From: Aquificaceae bacterium
GTDB lineage: Bacteria > Aquificota > Aquificia > Aquificales > Aquificaceae
Reading direction: 5' to 3'
Length of the DNA stretch: 64,000 nt
NCBI GenBank assembly: GCA_026981975.1
Contig: JALSHV010000015.1
Span: 113,889 to 177,888, forward strand
Each line of letters begins with the position of its first letter. Positions within the stretch are counted from its first letter, which is position 1. A program made the position numbers and the translations under genes. Of this stretch, positions 31,201 to 41,104 are shown piece after piece. Below the pieces are notes generated by a model. The model saw only the letters and a list, made by a program, of their open reading frames with translations. It was not told where the DNA came from and made no database searches.

Positions 31201-34200
31201 CTACCAAATTACAGGTCCTTCATATTTCCTTATGTAAACATAGGTGTCCCTGTTAACTCCTGTGGGACCCCAGTAGTTCATAGCATAAGTAAACTGTGCG
31301 TATCCACCGAACATAAGAACAGGTTTTAATTTGGTTCTTGTTACACTGTTGTTCATTCCTCCTCTCTTTCCGGTAACTCCTCTTTCTATATTGGTTTTGG
31401 ACAAGGGAATACCTACTGTTCTCTCCACAGCGTGATAGACAATGCAAACCCCTTTTGGTATTCTTGCACTAACTACCGCACGAGCAACGTATACTCCGTT
31501 GTCGTTTACTAACTCTACCCAATCATTGTCATTTATCCCGAGTTCCTTGGCATCTTCTTCACTTAGCCATATAGGTTCCATTCCTCTGGAAAGTGTCAAC
31601 ATACGGTGATTGTCCATATACGTGCTGTGTATATGCCACTTTCCATGAGGGGTTAAATACCTAACCAGTTTTGTCTTTCCTTTTATACTTGTTTTCTTTA
31701 TATCACCGTATTGTTCGGGTGTCGGGTTAGGCTTGTAAGTGGGTAGATTTTCTCCAAAAGCTATATAACCTTCGTGATCCAGATAAAAGTGTTGTCTTCC
31801 TGTAAGAGTTCTCCAAGGAATAAGTTTTGTTACGTTAAGAACATAAGGAGAATAAGGCTTACCGTTTGTCATATCTCCAGACCATACAGGAGAGGTAAGA
31901 AGTCTTCTAGGTTGGGAAACTAAGTCATCAAAGGTATAGCGAACATCTCTACTCTCTTCCGCTAAATCTGTAAGCTTAAGTCCTACTTTTTCCTCTTCAG
32001 CCTTAAATGCTCTGTAAGCCATCTCACCGCAAGTCTCCGGAGCGGTTGCAAGCAGTAAGTTTGCCGCATCTACAGCGTCTCTAAGAGAGGGATACTTTTG
32101 ACCGTTCCATTCAACAGGATTTTTCTGGGCTAACTCTTCCCATACATCTTCTATTGAATACTTAATACCGTGTCCCGCCAGTTCTTTAACGGGACCAAAG
32201 GAAATAAACTTGTTGTAAAGATTTACGTAATCCCTTTCAACAACCACCAACTTAGGCATCGTTTTACCGGGAATAGGCTCACATTCTCCCTTAGCCCAAT
32301 CTTTTATAGTGGGTTGTGCCAGTTCATCTGGTGTGTCATGAGCCAAGGGTGCTGCTACTATGTCTTTAACAGGTTCCGGTAGGTGAGTTTTAGCAAGTTC
32401 ACTGATTTTCTTTGCCAAGGACTTGAAAATATCCCAATCGGGTTTTGCTTCCCAAGAAGGTGGAACAGCAGCTCCCAAAGGATGTATGTAAGAGTGAAGA
32501 TCTGTGGAATTCAAGTCGTTCTTCTCATACCAAAAGGCAGTGGGAAGGACTATATCGGAGTAAAGAGCTGAAGTATCCATTCTGAAGTTGATATCTACCA
32601 CCAGATCCATCTTTCCTTCCGGTGCAGGATCTCTCCATACGACTTCCTTAACTTTTCCCTTAGCTACTTCTTCCGCTATTGCTGCTGAATGTGTTCCGAG
32701 ATAGTGTTTCAAGAAAAATTCATGACCTTTTGCACTGGTTCCTATTGCATTTCCCCTCCATATAACCCATATACGGGGCCAATTCTCAGGAGCATCTGGA
32801 TCTTCTACGGTAAATCTTATGTTCTTTTCTTTTAACTGTCTTACTACATACTGAATAATTTCTTCATTAGTCTTCGCACCGTTTTGCTGGGCTTCCTTTG
32901 CCAACTCTATAGAGCTTTTGTTAAACTGGGGATACCAAGGTAGCCAGCCTAGTCTTACTGCCTTTGCCTGTATATCTATTGCATGACCTTTGTTGAGTTC
33001 GCTGTCCTGAGGAGTGGTGTGGTATTTTGTAAATTCGTCATCGTATCTCCACTGACAGGAGTGAACGTAGTGCCATGAAGGGCCATTCTGCTGTCGTGGT
33101 GGTTTTACCCAATCAAGAGCAAAAGCTATAGTAGCCCACGGGATCATAGGTGCTAATTTTTCCTGACCTACATAGTGATTGTGTCCTCCTCCTTGAGTTC
33201 CTACACAACCCGTAAGCATGAGGGTTACTATTTGAGATCTGTAAAGAAGGTTGTTGTGATACCAGTGATTCAATCCGGGACCCACAATTATCATACATCT
33301 TCCTTGAGTTTTCTCTGCGGTTGTAGCCCACTCACGAGCAAATTGGATACAGGTATCCTTAGAAATACCACTTCTTTTCTCCTGCCAAGCGGGAGTAAAG
33401 GGGAGATCTTCATCGTAACTTCTGGGATACTCACCGGGAAGACCTCTGTCAACTCCAAATTGAGCCATGAGAAGATCGTAAACAGTAGCCACCGCTAATT
33501 TCTGCCCGTCTGTAGTCTCTACGTATTTAACAGGAACTCCTCTCCTTAGAGTTCTTCCACCCGCAAAGTCATAGAAGCTCACTTCAAGAACTTCATCTGC
33601 GTTATCTATGAAGGTAAGAACCGGATCTATATCAGATCCGTCTAAACCGTCTTTCATCTGTAAATTCCATTTACCTTTTTCTTTTCCCCACCTGAAACCT
33701 AAGGTTCCGTTAGGCATCTTAGGTGAGTCAGTGGAGGAGTCCCACACCAACAGCTTCCAGTCACCGTTCTCAACGTCTTTATACTTTTCTATCCTGTTAG
33801 CTCTTAGGTATCTGCCCGGTTTTATTTCACCGTTTTTCTGATCCAAAACTATTAAAAAAGGAGAATCCGTGTATTTTTTGACATACTCTATGAAATAGGG
33901 TGTTTGTCTCTCATAATGGTATTCCTTCAGAACTACGTGATTTACAGCCATCCAAAAGGCACCGTCCTCACCGGGTTTTATAGGAATCCACCAGTCAGCG
34001 TATTTGGAAACTTGACTGAAATCCGGAGAGAAAACAACCAACTTTGTGCCGTTATTCTTAGCTTCAGCTACGTAATGAACATCAGGGGTTCTTGTCATAT
34101 TCAAATTAGATCCAGAGATTGCTATAAAGGCACTTTCATACCAATTGGCACTTTCACACACATCTGTTTGTTCTCCCCATATTTCTGGGTGAGAAGGAGG

Positions 34201-34821
34201 TAAATCACAATACCAGTCGTAGAAGCTCAACATCGCACCGCCCAGTAAGGAGAAAAACCTTGAACCTCCCGCAAAACTGAACATGGACATGGCGGGAATG
34301 GGTGAAAATCCGAAAATTCTATCGGGTCCATACTTTTTAATGGTGTAAATCATGGCAGAAGCTATAATTTCAAGAACCTCATCCCAAGAAGATCTCCTAA
34401 AACCTCCTTTGCCTCTTGCCCACTGATAAGCTTTCCTTTTTTCCGGATCTTCAACAATACTTGCCCATGCTTTTACAGGATCTCCTTGTTCCTGTTTGGC
34501 TTTTCTCCAAAAATCCAAAAGCTTACCTCTAACATACGGATACTTCACTCTTATAGGACTGTAAACATACCAAGAAGCGGAAATACCTCTTTGACAACCT
34601 CTTGGTTCATAAGGCGGAATGTCTTTGTTAAATATGGGATAGTCAAGCATCTGGAGTTCCCAAGTAATAAGACCGTCCTTTACGTGAACCCCCCAACTGC
34701 AACCCCCCGTGCAGTTAACACCGTGAGTGCTTCTGACAACCCTGTCATGTTGCCACCTGTTTCTGTAAAATTCTTCCCATTCTCTTGCTTTTGGATCAAT
34801 TATGTCTTTAATCCAACTCAT
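31201..34821 (-). CDS. narG: Respiratory nitrate reductase alpha subunit (molybdopterin)
   Basis: 1206 aa; [61 protein letters not shown]. Confidence 0.97.
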   Translation of the reverse strand: MSWIKDIIDPKAREWEEFYRNRWQHDRVVRSTHGVNCTGGCSWGVHVKDGLITWELQMLDYPIFNKDIPPYEPRGCQRGISASWYVYSPIRVKYPYVRGKLLDFWRKAKQEQGDPVKAWASIVEDPEKRKAYQWARGKGGFRRSSWDEVLEIIASAMIYTIKKYGPDRIFGFSPIPAMSMFSFAGGSRFFSLLGGAMLSFYDWYCDLPPSHPEIWGEQTDVCESANWYESAFIAISGSNLNMTRTPDVHYVAEAKNNGTKLVVFSPDFSQVSKYADWWIPIKPGEDGAFWMAVNHVVLKEYHYERQTPYFIEYVKKYTDSPFLIVLDQKNGEIKPGRYLRANRIEKYKDVENGDWKLLVWDSSTDSPKMPNGTLGFRWGKEKGKWNLQMKDGLDGSDIDPVLTFIDNADEVLEVSFYDFAGGRTLRRGVPVKYVETTDGQKLAVATVYDLLMAQFGVDRGLPGEYPRSYDEDLPFTPAWQEKRSGISKDTCIQFAREWATTAEKTQGRCMIIVGPGLNHWYHNNLLYRSQIVTLMLTGCVGTQGGGHNHYVGQEKLAPMIPWATIAFALDWVKPPRQQNGPSWHYVHSCQWRYDDEFTKYHTTPQDSELNKGHAIDIQAKAVRLGWLPWYPQFNKSSIELAKEAQQNGAKTNEEIIQYVVRQLKEKNIRFTVEDPDAPENWPRIWVIWRGNAIGTSAKGHEFFLKHYLGTHSAAIAEEVAKGKVKEVVWRDPAPEGKMDLVVDINFRMDTSALYSDIVLPTAFWYEKNDLNSTDLHSYIHPLGAAVPPSWEAKPDWDIFKSLAKKISELAKTHLPEPVKDIVAAPLAHDTPDELAQPTIKDWAKGECEPIPGKTMPKLVVVERDYVNLYNKFISFGPVKELAGHGIKYSIEDVWEELAQKNPVEWNGQKYPSLRDAVDAANLLLATAPETCGEMAYRAFKAEEEKVGLKLTDLAEESRDVRYTFDDLVSQPRRLLTSPVWSGDMTNGKPYSPYVLNVTKLIPWRTLTGRQHFYLDHEGYIAFGENLPTYKPNPTPEQYGDIKKTSIKGKTKLVRYLTPHGKWHIHSTYMDNHRMLTLSRGMEPIWLSEEDAKELGINDNDWVELVNDNGVYVARAVVSARIPKGVCIVYHAVERTVGIPLSKTNIERGVTGKRGGMNNSVTRTKLKPVLMFGGYAQFTYAMNYWGPTGVNRDTYVYIRKYEGPVIW

Positions 34822-34841
34822 AAACCCACCTCCTTCTTACA

Positions 34842-35321
34842 TTAATAGCGGGAAGACTCTACGAGTTTTCTCCTTACAGATTTGAGTCTTCCACCCCATA
34901 CAACTTGACTTATAAAAACAAGTCCCAAAAAGCCTCCGAAGGCAAAAAAGAAATATCCCACGGGAAATCTGCCTGTTTCCCTGCCTTCCTGTGCTGCCTT
35001 TTCAAAAAAGGCAGTAAGATGGGATATTTCCTCTTCTGTAAGGTTTGCATCTCTGTATACAGGAGTCATTGTAGGAAAGGCTGTTGATCCTTGGAGAACA
35101 GCTTTAAGTCCATCAGCTCCGCCGTAGCGCGTGAAAACCTTCGTCAAGTCAGGACCTAAGGTTCCGCCCGATCCGTCAACCCTGTGGCACGCCATGCACT
35201 GTAATCCTCCATTGCTGAAGCTTATTTCTCCGTAAAAAAGCTTTTTCCCCTTTTCCGGATCTCCTGCGCTGGAAGGAGATATTGAGATCAGGAATAAGAG
35301 GAATGTAAGTAAATACTTCAT
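34842..35321 (-). CDS. Monoheme cytochrome c with C-terminal TM anchor, nar-associated
   Basis: Signal peptide, CMACH heme motif, hydrophobic C-terminal segment (VGYFFFAFGGFLGLVFISQVVWG). Confidence 0.85.
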   Translation of the reverse strand: MKYLLTFLLFLISISPSSAGDPEKGKKLFYGEISFSNGGLQCMACHRVDGSGGTLGPDLTKVFTRYGGADGLKAVLQGSTAFPTMTPVYRDANLTEEEISHLTAFFEKAAQEGRETGRFPVGYFFFAFGGFLGLVFISQVVWGGRLKSVRRKLVESSRY

Positions 35322-35396
35322 AACCCCACCTCCTTGGAAAAATATTTTTAGAAATTATCATGAATTTGTCAAGTTTTTAAGAAGTTAATTAGTTCA

Positions 35397-36614
35397 TTAA
35401 GTCCTGAATTCTTGTTTCTTTTTCTTCAAAAGTCCTTTTATCTTCAAAGGTAGTCCCCACACTTTTGTAAACAGTTCACCCGCCTTGTGGTCAAAAGTGT
35501 CCTTTTCTGAATACGTTGCAAGATCCTCCAAGTAAAGGGATTTATCTGATCTCCTGCCTATTACAGAGACGGAACCTTTAAAGAGTTTTAACCTAACTTC
35601 ACCCGTTACGGATTCTGCTAAGGTAGCGGTGAAAGCATCAAGAGCTTCCCTTAAAGGTGAAAACCACAATCCTTCATAGACTAATTTTGCATACTCATGA
35701 GGTATATGGTTAATAAAGTAGTGAAAAGTAAAACGATCCGTCACTAAGGAAAGAAGATCTCTATAGGCTTCGTATAAAACAGTAGCTGCCGGGGCTTCGT
35801 ATACTTCTCTGCTCTTTATACCCACTAACCTGTTTTCCACTATATCTATACGCCCTACGCCGTGCTTACCTGCAAGTGTGTTCAATTCCATTATAAGTTG
35901 ACTAAGTAGGTTGTATTTTCGTCCGTTTAAAGAAACGGGAATTCCTTTCTCAAATCCCACGGTTAGAATATCGGGTTCATCGGGAGCTTCTTCAGCCGAA
36001 AAAGTTATCTGATACGCATCTTTTGGAGGTTCTGTCCATGGATCTTCAAGAGGACCGCATTCAACTGAAATACCCCAAAGATTCCTGTCTATGGAATAGG
36101 GTTTTTCCTTTTCAACTTTAACGGGTATTCCATGTTTCTTTGCATACTCTATTTGCTCCTCCCTTGCTTTAAACTCCCAGCTTCTCACAGGTGCGAGAAC
36201 TTCAATAGCTGGGTTCAAAGCCCAAACAGATAATTCAAATCTCACTTGATCATTACCTTTTCCTGTAGAACCGTGTGCTACGTAATCGGCTTTAAATTTC
36301 TCAGCGTAATACACGAGTTTTTTTGATATTAGTGGCCTTGAAAGGGAAGCACTTAAAGGATATTTACCTTCATAAAGTGCCAAAGCTCTTAGCACAGGCA
36401 GGCAATAGTCCCTTGCGAACTCTTCTTTAAGATCCTCTACAATAGCTTCTACCGCTCCGGACTGCCTTGCTTTTTTAGGAATTTCTTCAAGTTCCTCTCC
36501 CTGTCCCACATCTGCGGTGTAGGTTATAACTTCATAACCTCTTTCTGTTAACCAACGAACTATAACGGAAGTATCAAGTCCGCCAGAGTAAGCCAGAACC
36601 ACTCTTTTTGCCAT
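35397..36614 (-). CDS. argG: Argininosuccinate synthase
   Basis: LAYSGGLDTSVIVRWL, AHGSTGKGNDQVRFEL, SIDRNLWGISVECGPLEDP. Confidence 0.98.
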   Translation of the reverse strand: MAKRVVLAYSGGLDTSVIVRWLTERGYEVITYTADVGQGEELEEIPKKARQSGAVEAIVEDLKEEFARDYCLPVLRALALYEGKYPLSASLSRPLISKKLVYYAEKFKADYVAHGSTGKGNDQVRFELSVWALNPAIEVLAPVRSWEFKAREEQIEYAKKHGIPVKVEKEKPYSIDRNLWGISVECGPLEDPWTEPPKDAYQITFSAEEAPDEPDILTVGFEKGIPVSLNGRKYNLLSQLIMELNTLAGKHGVGRIDIVENRLVGIKSREVYEAPAATVLYEAYRDLLSLVTDRFTFHYFINHIPHEYAKLVYEGLWFSPLREALDAFTATLAESVTGEVRLKLFKGSVSVIGRRSDKSLYLEDLATYSEKDTFDHKAGELFTKVWGLPLKIKGLLKKKKQEFRT

Positions 36615-36622
36615 AACAAAGT

Positions 36623-36668
36623 ATTATCTTAACATCTACTTGCAAGCTATAAATTGCTGTAAGATAAT
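36623..36668. promoter_or_regulatory. Divergent argG/ilvC promoter region with mirrored -10-like elements
   Basis: Perfect 9-bp inverted repeat ATTATCTTA...TAAGATAAT; plus-strand TTGCAA-17 bp-GATAAT for ilvC; minus-strand GATAAT 8 nt upstream of the argG ATG. Confidence 0.55.
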
Positions 36669-36694
36669 CTCACATAAAGGTTTGGAGGTAAAAA

Positions 36695-37696
36695 ATGGCT
36701 AAGGTGTATTACGACGAAGATGCACCGCTTCAACCTTTAAAGAATAAAAAGGTAGCAATCCTTGGCTACGGAAGCCAAGGACATGCTCATGCACTGAATT
36801 TGAGAGACAGCGGTATAGAAGTAATTATAGGACTCTCTAAGAAAAGTAAATCAAGGGATAGAGCTAAAGCGGAAGGTTTTGAGGTTTTAACTCCTTCCGA
36901 AGCAGTGCAGGTAGCGGATATAATCGTATTTCTTGTCCCCGACACAGTTCAGCCGGAGCTTTACAGAAAGGATATTGAGCCTTTTTTAGATTCCTCAAAA
37001 ACTCTCGCCTTTGCCCATGGATTTAACATTCACTTTAGACAGATAATACCCCCTTCGGAAATAGATGTATTTATGGTAGCTCCAAAGGGACCCGGACATT
37101 TAGTAAGATGGATGTATGAAGAAGGAAAAGGAGTTCCCGCATTAGTTGCTGTTTATCAAGATCCTTCGGGTAAATGTCTTGAGAAAGCCCTTGCCTACGC
37201 GCGGGGTATAGGAGCTACAAGAGCGGGAGTAATAGAGACAACCTTTAAAGAAGAGACGGAAACAGATCTTTTCGGAGAACAAACAGTTCTGTGCGGAGGT
37301 GTAACCGCTCTCATAAAAGCGGGATTTGAAACTTTGGTGGAAGCCGGCTACCAACCTGAAGTTGCTTACTTTGAATGTCTTCACGAACTTAAACTGATAG
37401 TGGATTTAATATATCAATACGGAATAGCGGGTATGCGTTACTCTATATCTGATACTGCAAAATACGGTGATGTTACAAGAGGAGACAGAATTTATTCCCT
37501 TGTAAAACCTTTAATGAAGGATATTCTTGAAGAAATTCAAAGAGGTGAATTCGCAAAAGAATGGGTTCTGGAAAACAAAGCTGGCAGACCTGTATATCAC
37601 GCTCTTTTGGAGAGAGATAGAGAACATCTTATAGAAAAAGTTGGAGAACAGCTCAGAAAAATGATGCCTTGGATAACCGATAAGGAGTTGAAATGA
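36695..37696 (+). CDS. ilvC: Ketol-acid reductoisomerase
   Basis: [38 protein letters not shown]. Confidence 0.98.
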   Translation: MAKVYYDEDAPLQPLKNKKVAILGYGSQGHAHALNLRDSGIEVIIGLSKKSKSRDRAKAEGFEVLTPSEAVQVADIIVFLVPDTVQPELYRKDIEPFLDSSKTLAFAHGFNIHFRQIIPPSEIDVFMVAPKGPGHLVRWMYEEGKGVPALVAVYQDPSGKCLEKALAYARGIGATRAGVIETTFKEETETDLFGEQTVLCGGVTALIKAGFETLVEAGYQPEVAYFECLHELKLIVDLIYQYGIAGMRYSISDTAKYGDVTRGDRIYSLVKPLMKDILEEIQRGEFAKEWVLENKAGRPVYHALLERDREHLIEKVGEQLRKMMPWITDKELK

Positions 37697-38319
37697 ACCT
37701 TACAAGTAAAAGGGATAATCTGAAAAAACTTTATATTCCTATAGGTCTTGCCATAGCCAGAACTGGTATTCACCCTAATCTTATAACACTTGTATCTCTG
37801 TTCCTTGGAACGATTTCCGCTTACTTCTTTTACGAAGAAAGAGTTTTAACCGCTGTAGGCTTTTTTATACTCTCTGGACTGTTTGACTTAGTGGACGGTG
37901 TGGTGGCAAGGGAAACTGACAGAACTTCCAAATTCGGCGCTGTTTTTGATTGGATAGCCGATAAGTGGGTTGACGGCTTCGTATTGGGAGCTGTAGGGTT
38001 CGCTTACGCTTCACCTTTTGTTGCGGTTACAGCTGTAACTGTTTCTATGCTTCACTCCTTTATAAAGCCTGTAACTTACGCAGAAATAGGGTTTTCACGT
38101 CGTATAAAGGGAAAGATTGAAGATCCTCTTGAAGGTATAGGATTCTTCGGAAGACCTGAAACCCATATAACACTTATAATTTTCGCACTGTTGGAGCGGG
38201 CAGACTTTCCGCTTGGATTGAACTTCGGGATAAAGTTGATAGCTTTTCTCTCCCTTTCTTCTCTTTTGCTGAGAATCGTCTATTTATACAGACACTACGG
38301 AAAGGAGTATGAAGAATGA
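37693..38319 (+). CDS. CDP-alcohol phosphatidyltransferase family protein
   Basis: [27 protein letters not shown] (DxxDGxxAR...GxxxDxxxD) and multiple TM segments. Confidence 0.87.
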   Translation: MNLTSKRDNLKKLYIPIGLAIARTGIHPNLITLVSLFLGTISAYFFYEERVLTAVGFFILSGLFDLVDGVVARETDRTSKFGAVFDWIADKWVDGFVLGAVGFAYASPFVAVTAVTVSMLHSFIKPVTYAEIGFSRRIKGKIEDPLEGIGFFGRPETHITLIIFALLERADFPLGLNFGIKLIAFLSLSSLLLRIVYLYRHYGKEYEE

Positions 38320-38981
38320 AAAGACCTTACGTAATCATAGTTTCAGAGGTGAGTATAGACGGGAAACTAACCCTTTACAGAGGGGCTTCCAGTAAAGAAC
38401 TTATGAGTCTTATGGATCAGGAAGCTTACAGGTATTTACACGAAATAAGAGCAAAGGTGGACGGTATTATGGTGGGGTGTGAAACTGTCAGGACAGACAA
38501 TCCGAGCCTAACTGTCAGATATGTAAAAGGGAAAAATCCTATTAGAATAATTCCCTGTTCAACAGCCAATATTCCTCTTGATGCAAATGTTCTGAATACA
38601 GAAGAAGCACCTACTATAGTTGCTGTAACGGAGAAAGCGGATCCGGATAGGATAAAAAATCTGAAAGAGAAGGGAGTTCAAATCCTTACAGCGGGCGATG
38701 AGCTAGTGGACTTTGATCTTCTCCTGCCTGAACTTTACAACAGAGGTATAAAAACTCTTATGGTAGAGGGTGGAGCTTCCATAAATTGGGAGTTCATAAA
38801 ACGCAGAGTTGTAGATGAAATAAGATTGATACATTTACCCGTCATTGTAGGAGGGGAAAATGTTCCTACACTTGTTGGCGGTGAAGGGTTTAAAAAATTG
38901 AAGAATATTCTCTACCTTAGACTAAGAGCGCACTTTATCAGAGGGAAACAGCTTATAACAGAATGGGAAGTTGCACGCTGA
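38316..38981 (+). CDS. RibD C-terminal / archaeal-type diaminoribosylamino-pyrimidinone phosphate reductase-like protein
   Basis: SEVSIDGKLTLYRGASSKELMSLMDQEAYRYLHEIRAKVDGIMVGCETVRTDNPSLTVR, LMVEGGASINWEFI; no deaminase domain. Confidence 0.85.
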   Translation: MKRPYVIIVSEVSIDGKLTLYRGASSKELMSLMDQEAYRYLHEIRAKVDGIMVGCETVRTDNPSLTVRYVKGKNPIRIIPCSTANIPLDANVLNTEEAPTIVAVTEKADPDRIKNLKEKGVQILTAGDELVDFDLLLPELYNRGIKTLMVEGGASINWEFIKRRVVDEIRLIHLPVIVGGENVPTLVGGEGFKKLKNILYLRLRAHFIRGKQLITEWEVAR

Positions 38982-39899
38982 TTAACGATGTGCCTTACCA
39001 ATTAAAGTTCTAAAATCTTTTATATTACGTTCCTTCAAAAATTCTTCTAATCCTTCTATGACTTTTAAAGGAGCCAATGGATCGTAGAAGTTAGCTGTTC
39101 CTATTTGAACTGCACTTGCACCTGCGTATATATGTTCAAGAGCATCGTAGGCAGTTGTTATTCCTCCAACACCTATAATGGGTATTGAATCTTTAAATCT
39201 CTCATAAACTTGCCAAATCATTCTGATCGCTATGGGAAGTATGGCAGGTCCTGAAAGACCTCCTGTTCCGCTGGCAAGGGCTGGTTTTTCCCTTTTTAAA
39301 TCTATTCTCATTCCTACAAGAGTATTAATAAGAACAATAGCATCTGCACCGCTTTCCACACATACCTTGGCAAATTCGGTAATATCCGTAACGTTCGGGG
39401 AGAGTTTGACAAGAATCGGTTTTTTAACCTTACTTTTAACTTTCTCCACAAGACTACTAAGAGCTATTAGATCGTGACCGAAAACTATCCCTCCCTTTTT
39501 AACATTAGGACAAGATACGTTAAGTTCGTAGGCTACTATTCTTTCCGCTTCTTCAAGAGCGAGACAAACTTCTACGTATTCTTCTTCCGTTTCACCGAAT
39601 ACGTTGGCTATAAAATTAGTATTCAGAGAGATCATTAAAGGATATATTCTCCTTAAGAATTCCTCCACTCCCGGATTTTGTAAACCTATGGAGTTAAGCA
39701 TACCGCACGGAGTTTCTACAATACGCGGTGGCTCATTGCCCTGCCGAGGTTTTAGAGATATGCCTTTTGTTACTATAGCTCCTAAGCGTGATACATTGTA
39801 AATTTCAACAGCTTCAAGACCGTAGCCGAAAGTCCCACTGGCTACCCAAACAGGATTTTTGAAGTTGATTCCGAAGAGTTCAACGGATAAATTCCCCAT
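38982..39899 (-). CDS. pyrD: Dihydroorotate dehydrogenase (class 1B-like)
   Basis: [53 protein letters not shown]. Confidence 0.95.
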   Translation of the reverse strand: MGNLSVELFGINFKNPVWVASGTFGYGLEAVEIYNVSRLGAIVTKGISLKPRQGNEPPRIVETPCGMLNSIGLQNPGVEEFLRRIYPLMISLNTNFIANVFGETEEEYVEVCLALEEAERIVAYELNVSCPNVKKGGIVFGHDLIALSSLVEKVKSKVKKPILVKLSPNVTDITEFAKVCVESGADAIVLINTLVGMRIDLKREKPALASGTGGLSGPAILPIAIRMIWQVYERFKDSIPIIGVGGITTAYDALEHIYAGASAVQIGTANFYDPLAPLKVIEGLEEFLKERNIKDFRTLIGKAHR

Positions 39900-39922
39900 C
39901 TATTTGTTATTTTATAACCTAA

Positions 39923-41104
39923 ATGAGGATTATACTCTTTTCCGGCAAAGGGGGAGTGGGTAAGACAACTCTTTCAGCGGCTACGGGTTATAAACTTTCA
40001 GAACTGGGTTATAAAACTATTGTTGTTTCCCTAGATCCCGCTCATTCCTTAGCAGATGCCTTTGATCTTTCAGAAGAGGAAAGGTTCTCCGCTAAAGGAT
40101 TGCCTATTAAAATAAATGAAAATTTATACATTCAAGAGATAGATATCCAAGAAGAAATAGACAGATATTGGGGAGACGTTTACCGTTTTTTGGAGCTTCT
40201 TTTTAACACAACCGGATTAGACGAGGTTTTAGCAGAAGAACTTGCCATTTTACCCGGAATGGAGGAAGTGACAAGCCTGCTTTATGTAAACAAATACTAT
40301 AAGGAAAAGGAATTTGATGCACTGATTTTAGATTTACCTCCTACGGGGGAATCCCTTAGATTTGTCTCAATGCCTTCAGTTCTAAGATGGTATATGAAGA
40401 AAATCTTCAAAACAGAAAGGCTGGTGATGAAAGTTGCGCGTCCAGTAGTAGGAAGACTAACAGATGTGCCTCTGCCAGATGAGAACTACTTCAAGGCTCT
40501 TGAGAATTTTTACTCCCGTCTTAAGGGGGTGGACGAAATTCTGATAAATCCAGAAATTACCTCTGTAAGATTAGTTTCCAATCCGGAAAAGATGGTCCTT
40601 AAGGAAAGTCAAAGAGCTTTTATGTATTTTACGCTTTTCGGTGTGAATGTAGACGCTATTATTGTTAATAAAGTAATTCCTTCAAACACGGGGGATTGTG
40701 ATTTTCTCAAAAGCTGGATTAATGTCCAAAAACGCTATATTGAGGAAATAGAGAACTACTTCTATCCTGTTCCCCTTTTTAAAGTTCCTCTACTGGAAGA
40801 AGAGGTTTGCGGTAAGGAAAAGCTCAAAATACTGTCAGATTTGGTTTACAAAGATAGAAATCCCTACAGTGTTTTCTTTAAAGAGAAAGCTTATGAAATT
40901 CTGCAAGAAGGGCAAGGTTATTTAATAAAGATAAAAGCTCCCTTTTTAAGCAAAGAAAAAGTTTCACTCCTTAAAGGGGAAGAAGAGATCGTAGTCAGGG
41001 TCGGAAATTTTAAAAGTCATATTCTCCTTCCAAGGAAGTTGAGAAACCTTGAACCTAAGGGAGCAAAAGTAGAAGGAGGATACATATACGTTAGACTAGG
41101 GTAA
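39923..41104 (+). CDS. arsA: ArsA/Get3-like anion-transporting ATPase
   Basis: FSGKGGVGKTTLSAATGYKLSELGYKTIVVSLDPAHSLADAFDL deviant Walker A; LDLPPTGESLRFVSMP. Confidence 0.88.
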   Translation: MRIILFSGKGGVGKTTLSAATGYKLSELGYKTIVVSLDPAHSLADAFDLSEEERFSAKGLPIKINENLYIQEIDIQEEIDRYWGDVYRFLELLFNTTGLDEVLAEELAILPGMEEVTSLLYVNKYYKEKEFDALILDLPPTGESLRFVSMPSVLRWYMKKIFKTERLVMKVARPVVGRLTDVPLPDENYFKALENFYSRLKGVDEILINPEITSVRLVSNPEKMVLKESQRAFMYFTLFGVNVDAIIVNKVIPSNTGDCDFLKSWINVQKRYIEEIENYFYPVPLFKVPLLEEEVCGKEKLKILSDLVYKDRNPYSVFFKEKAYEILQEGQGYLIKIKAPFLSKEKVSLLKGEEEIVVRVGNFKSHILLPRKLRNLEPKGAKVEGGYIYVRLG

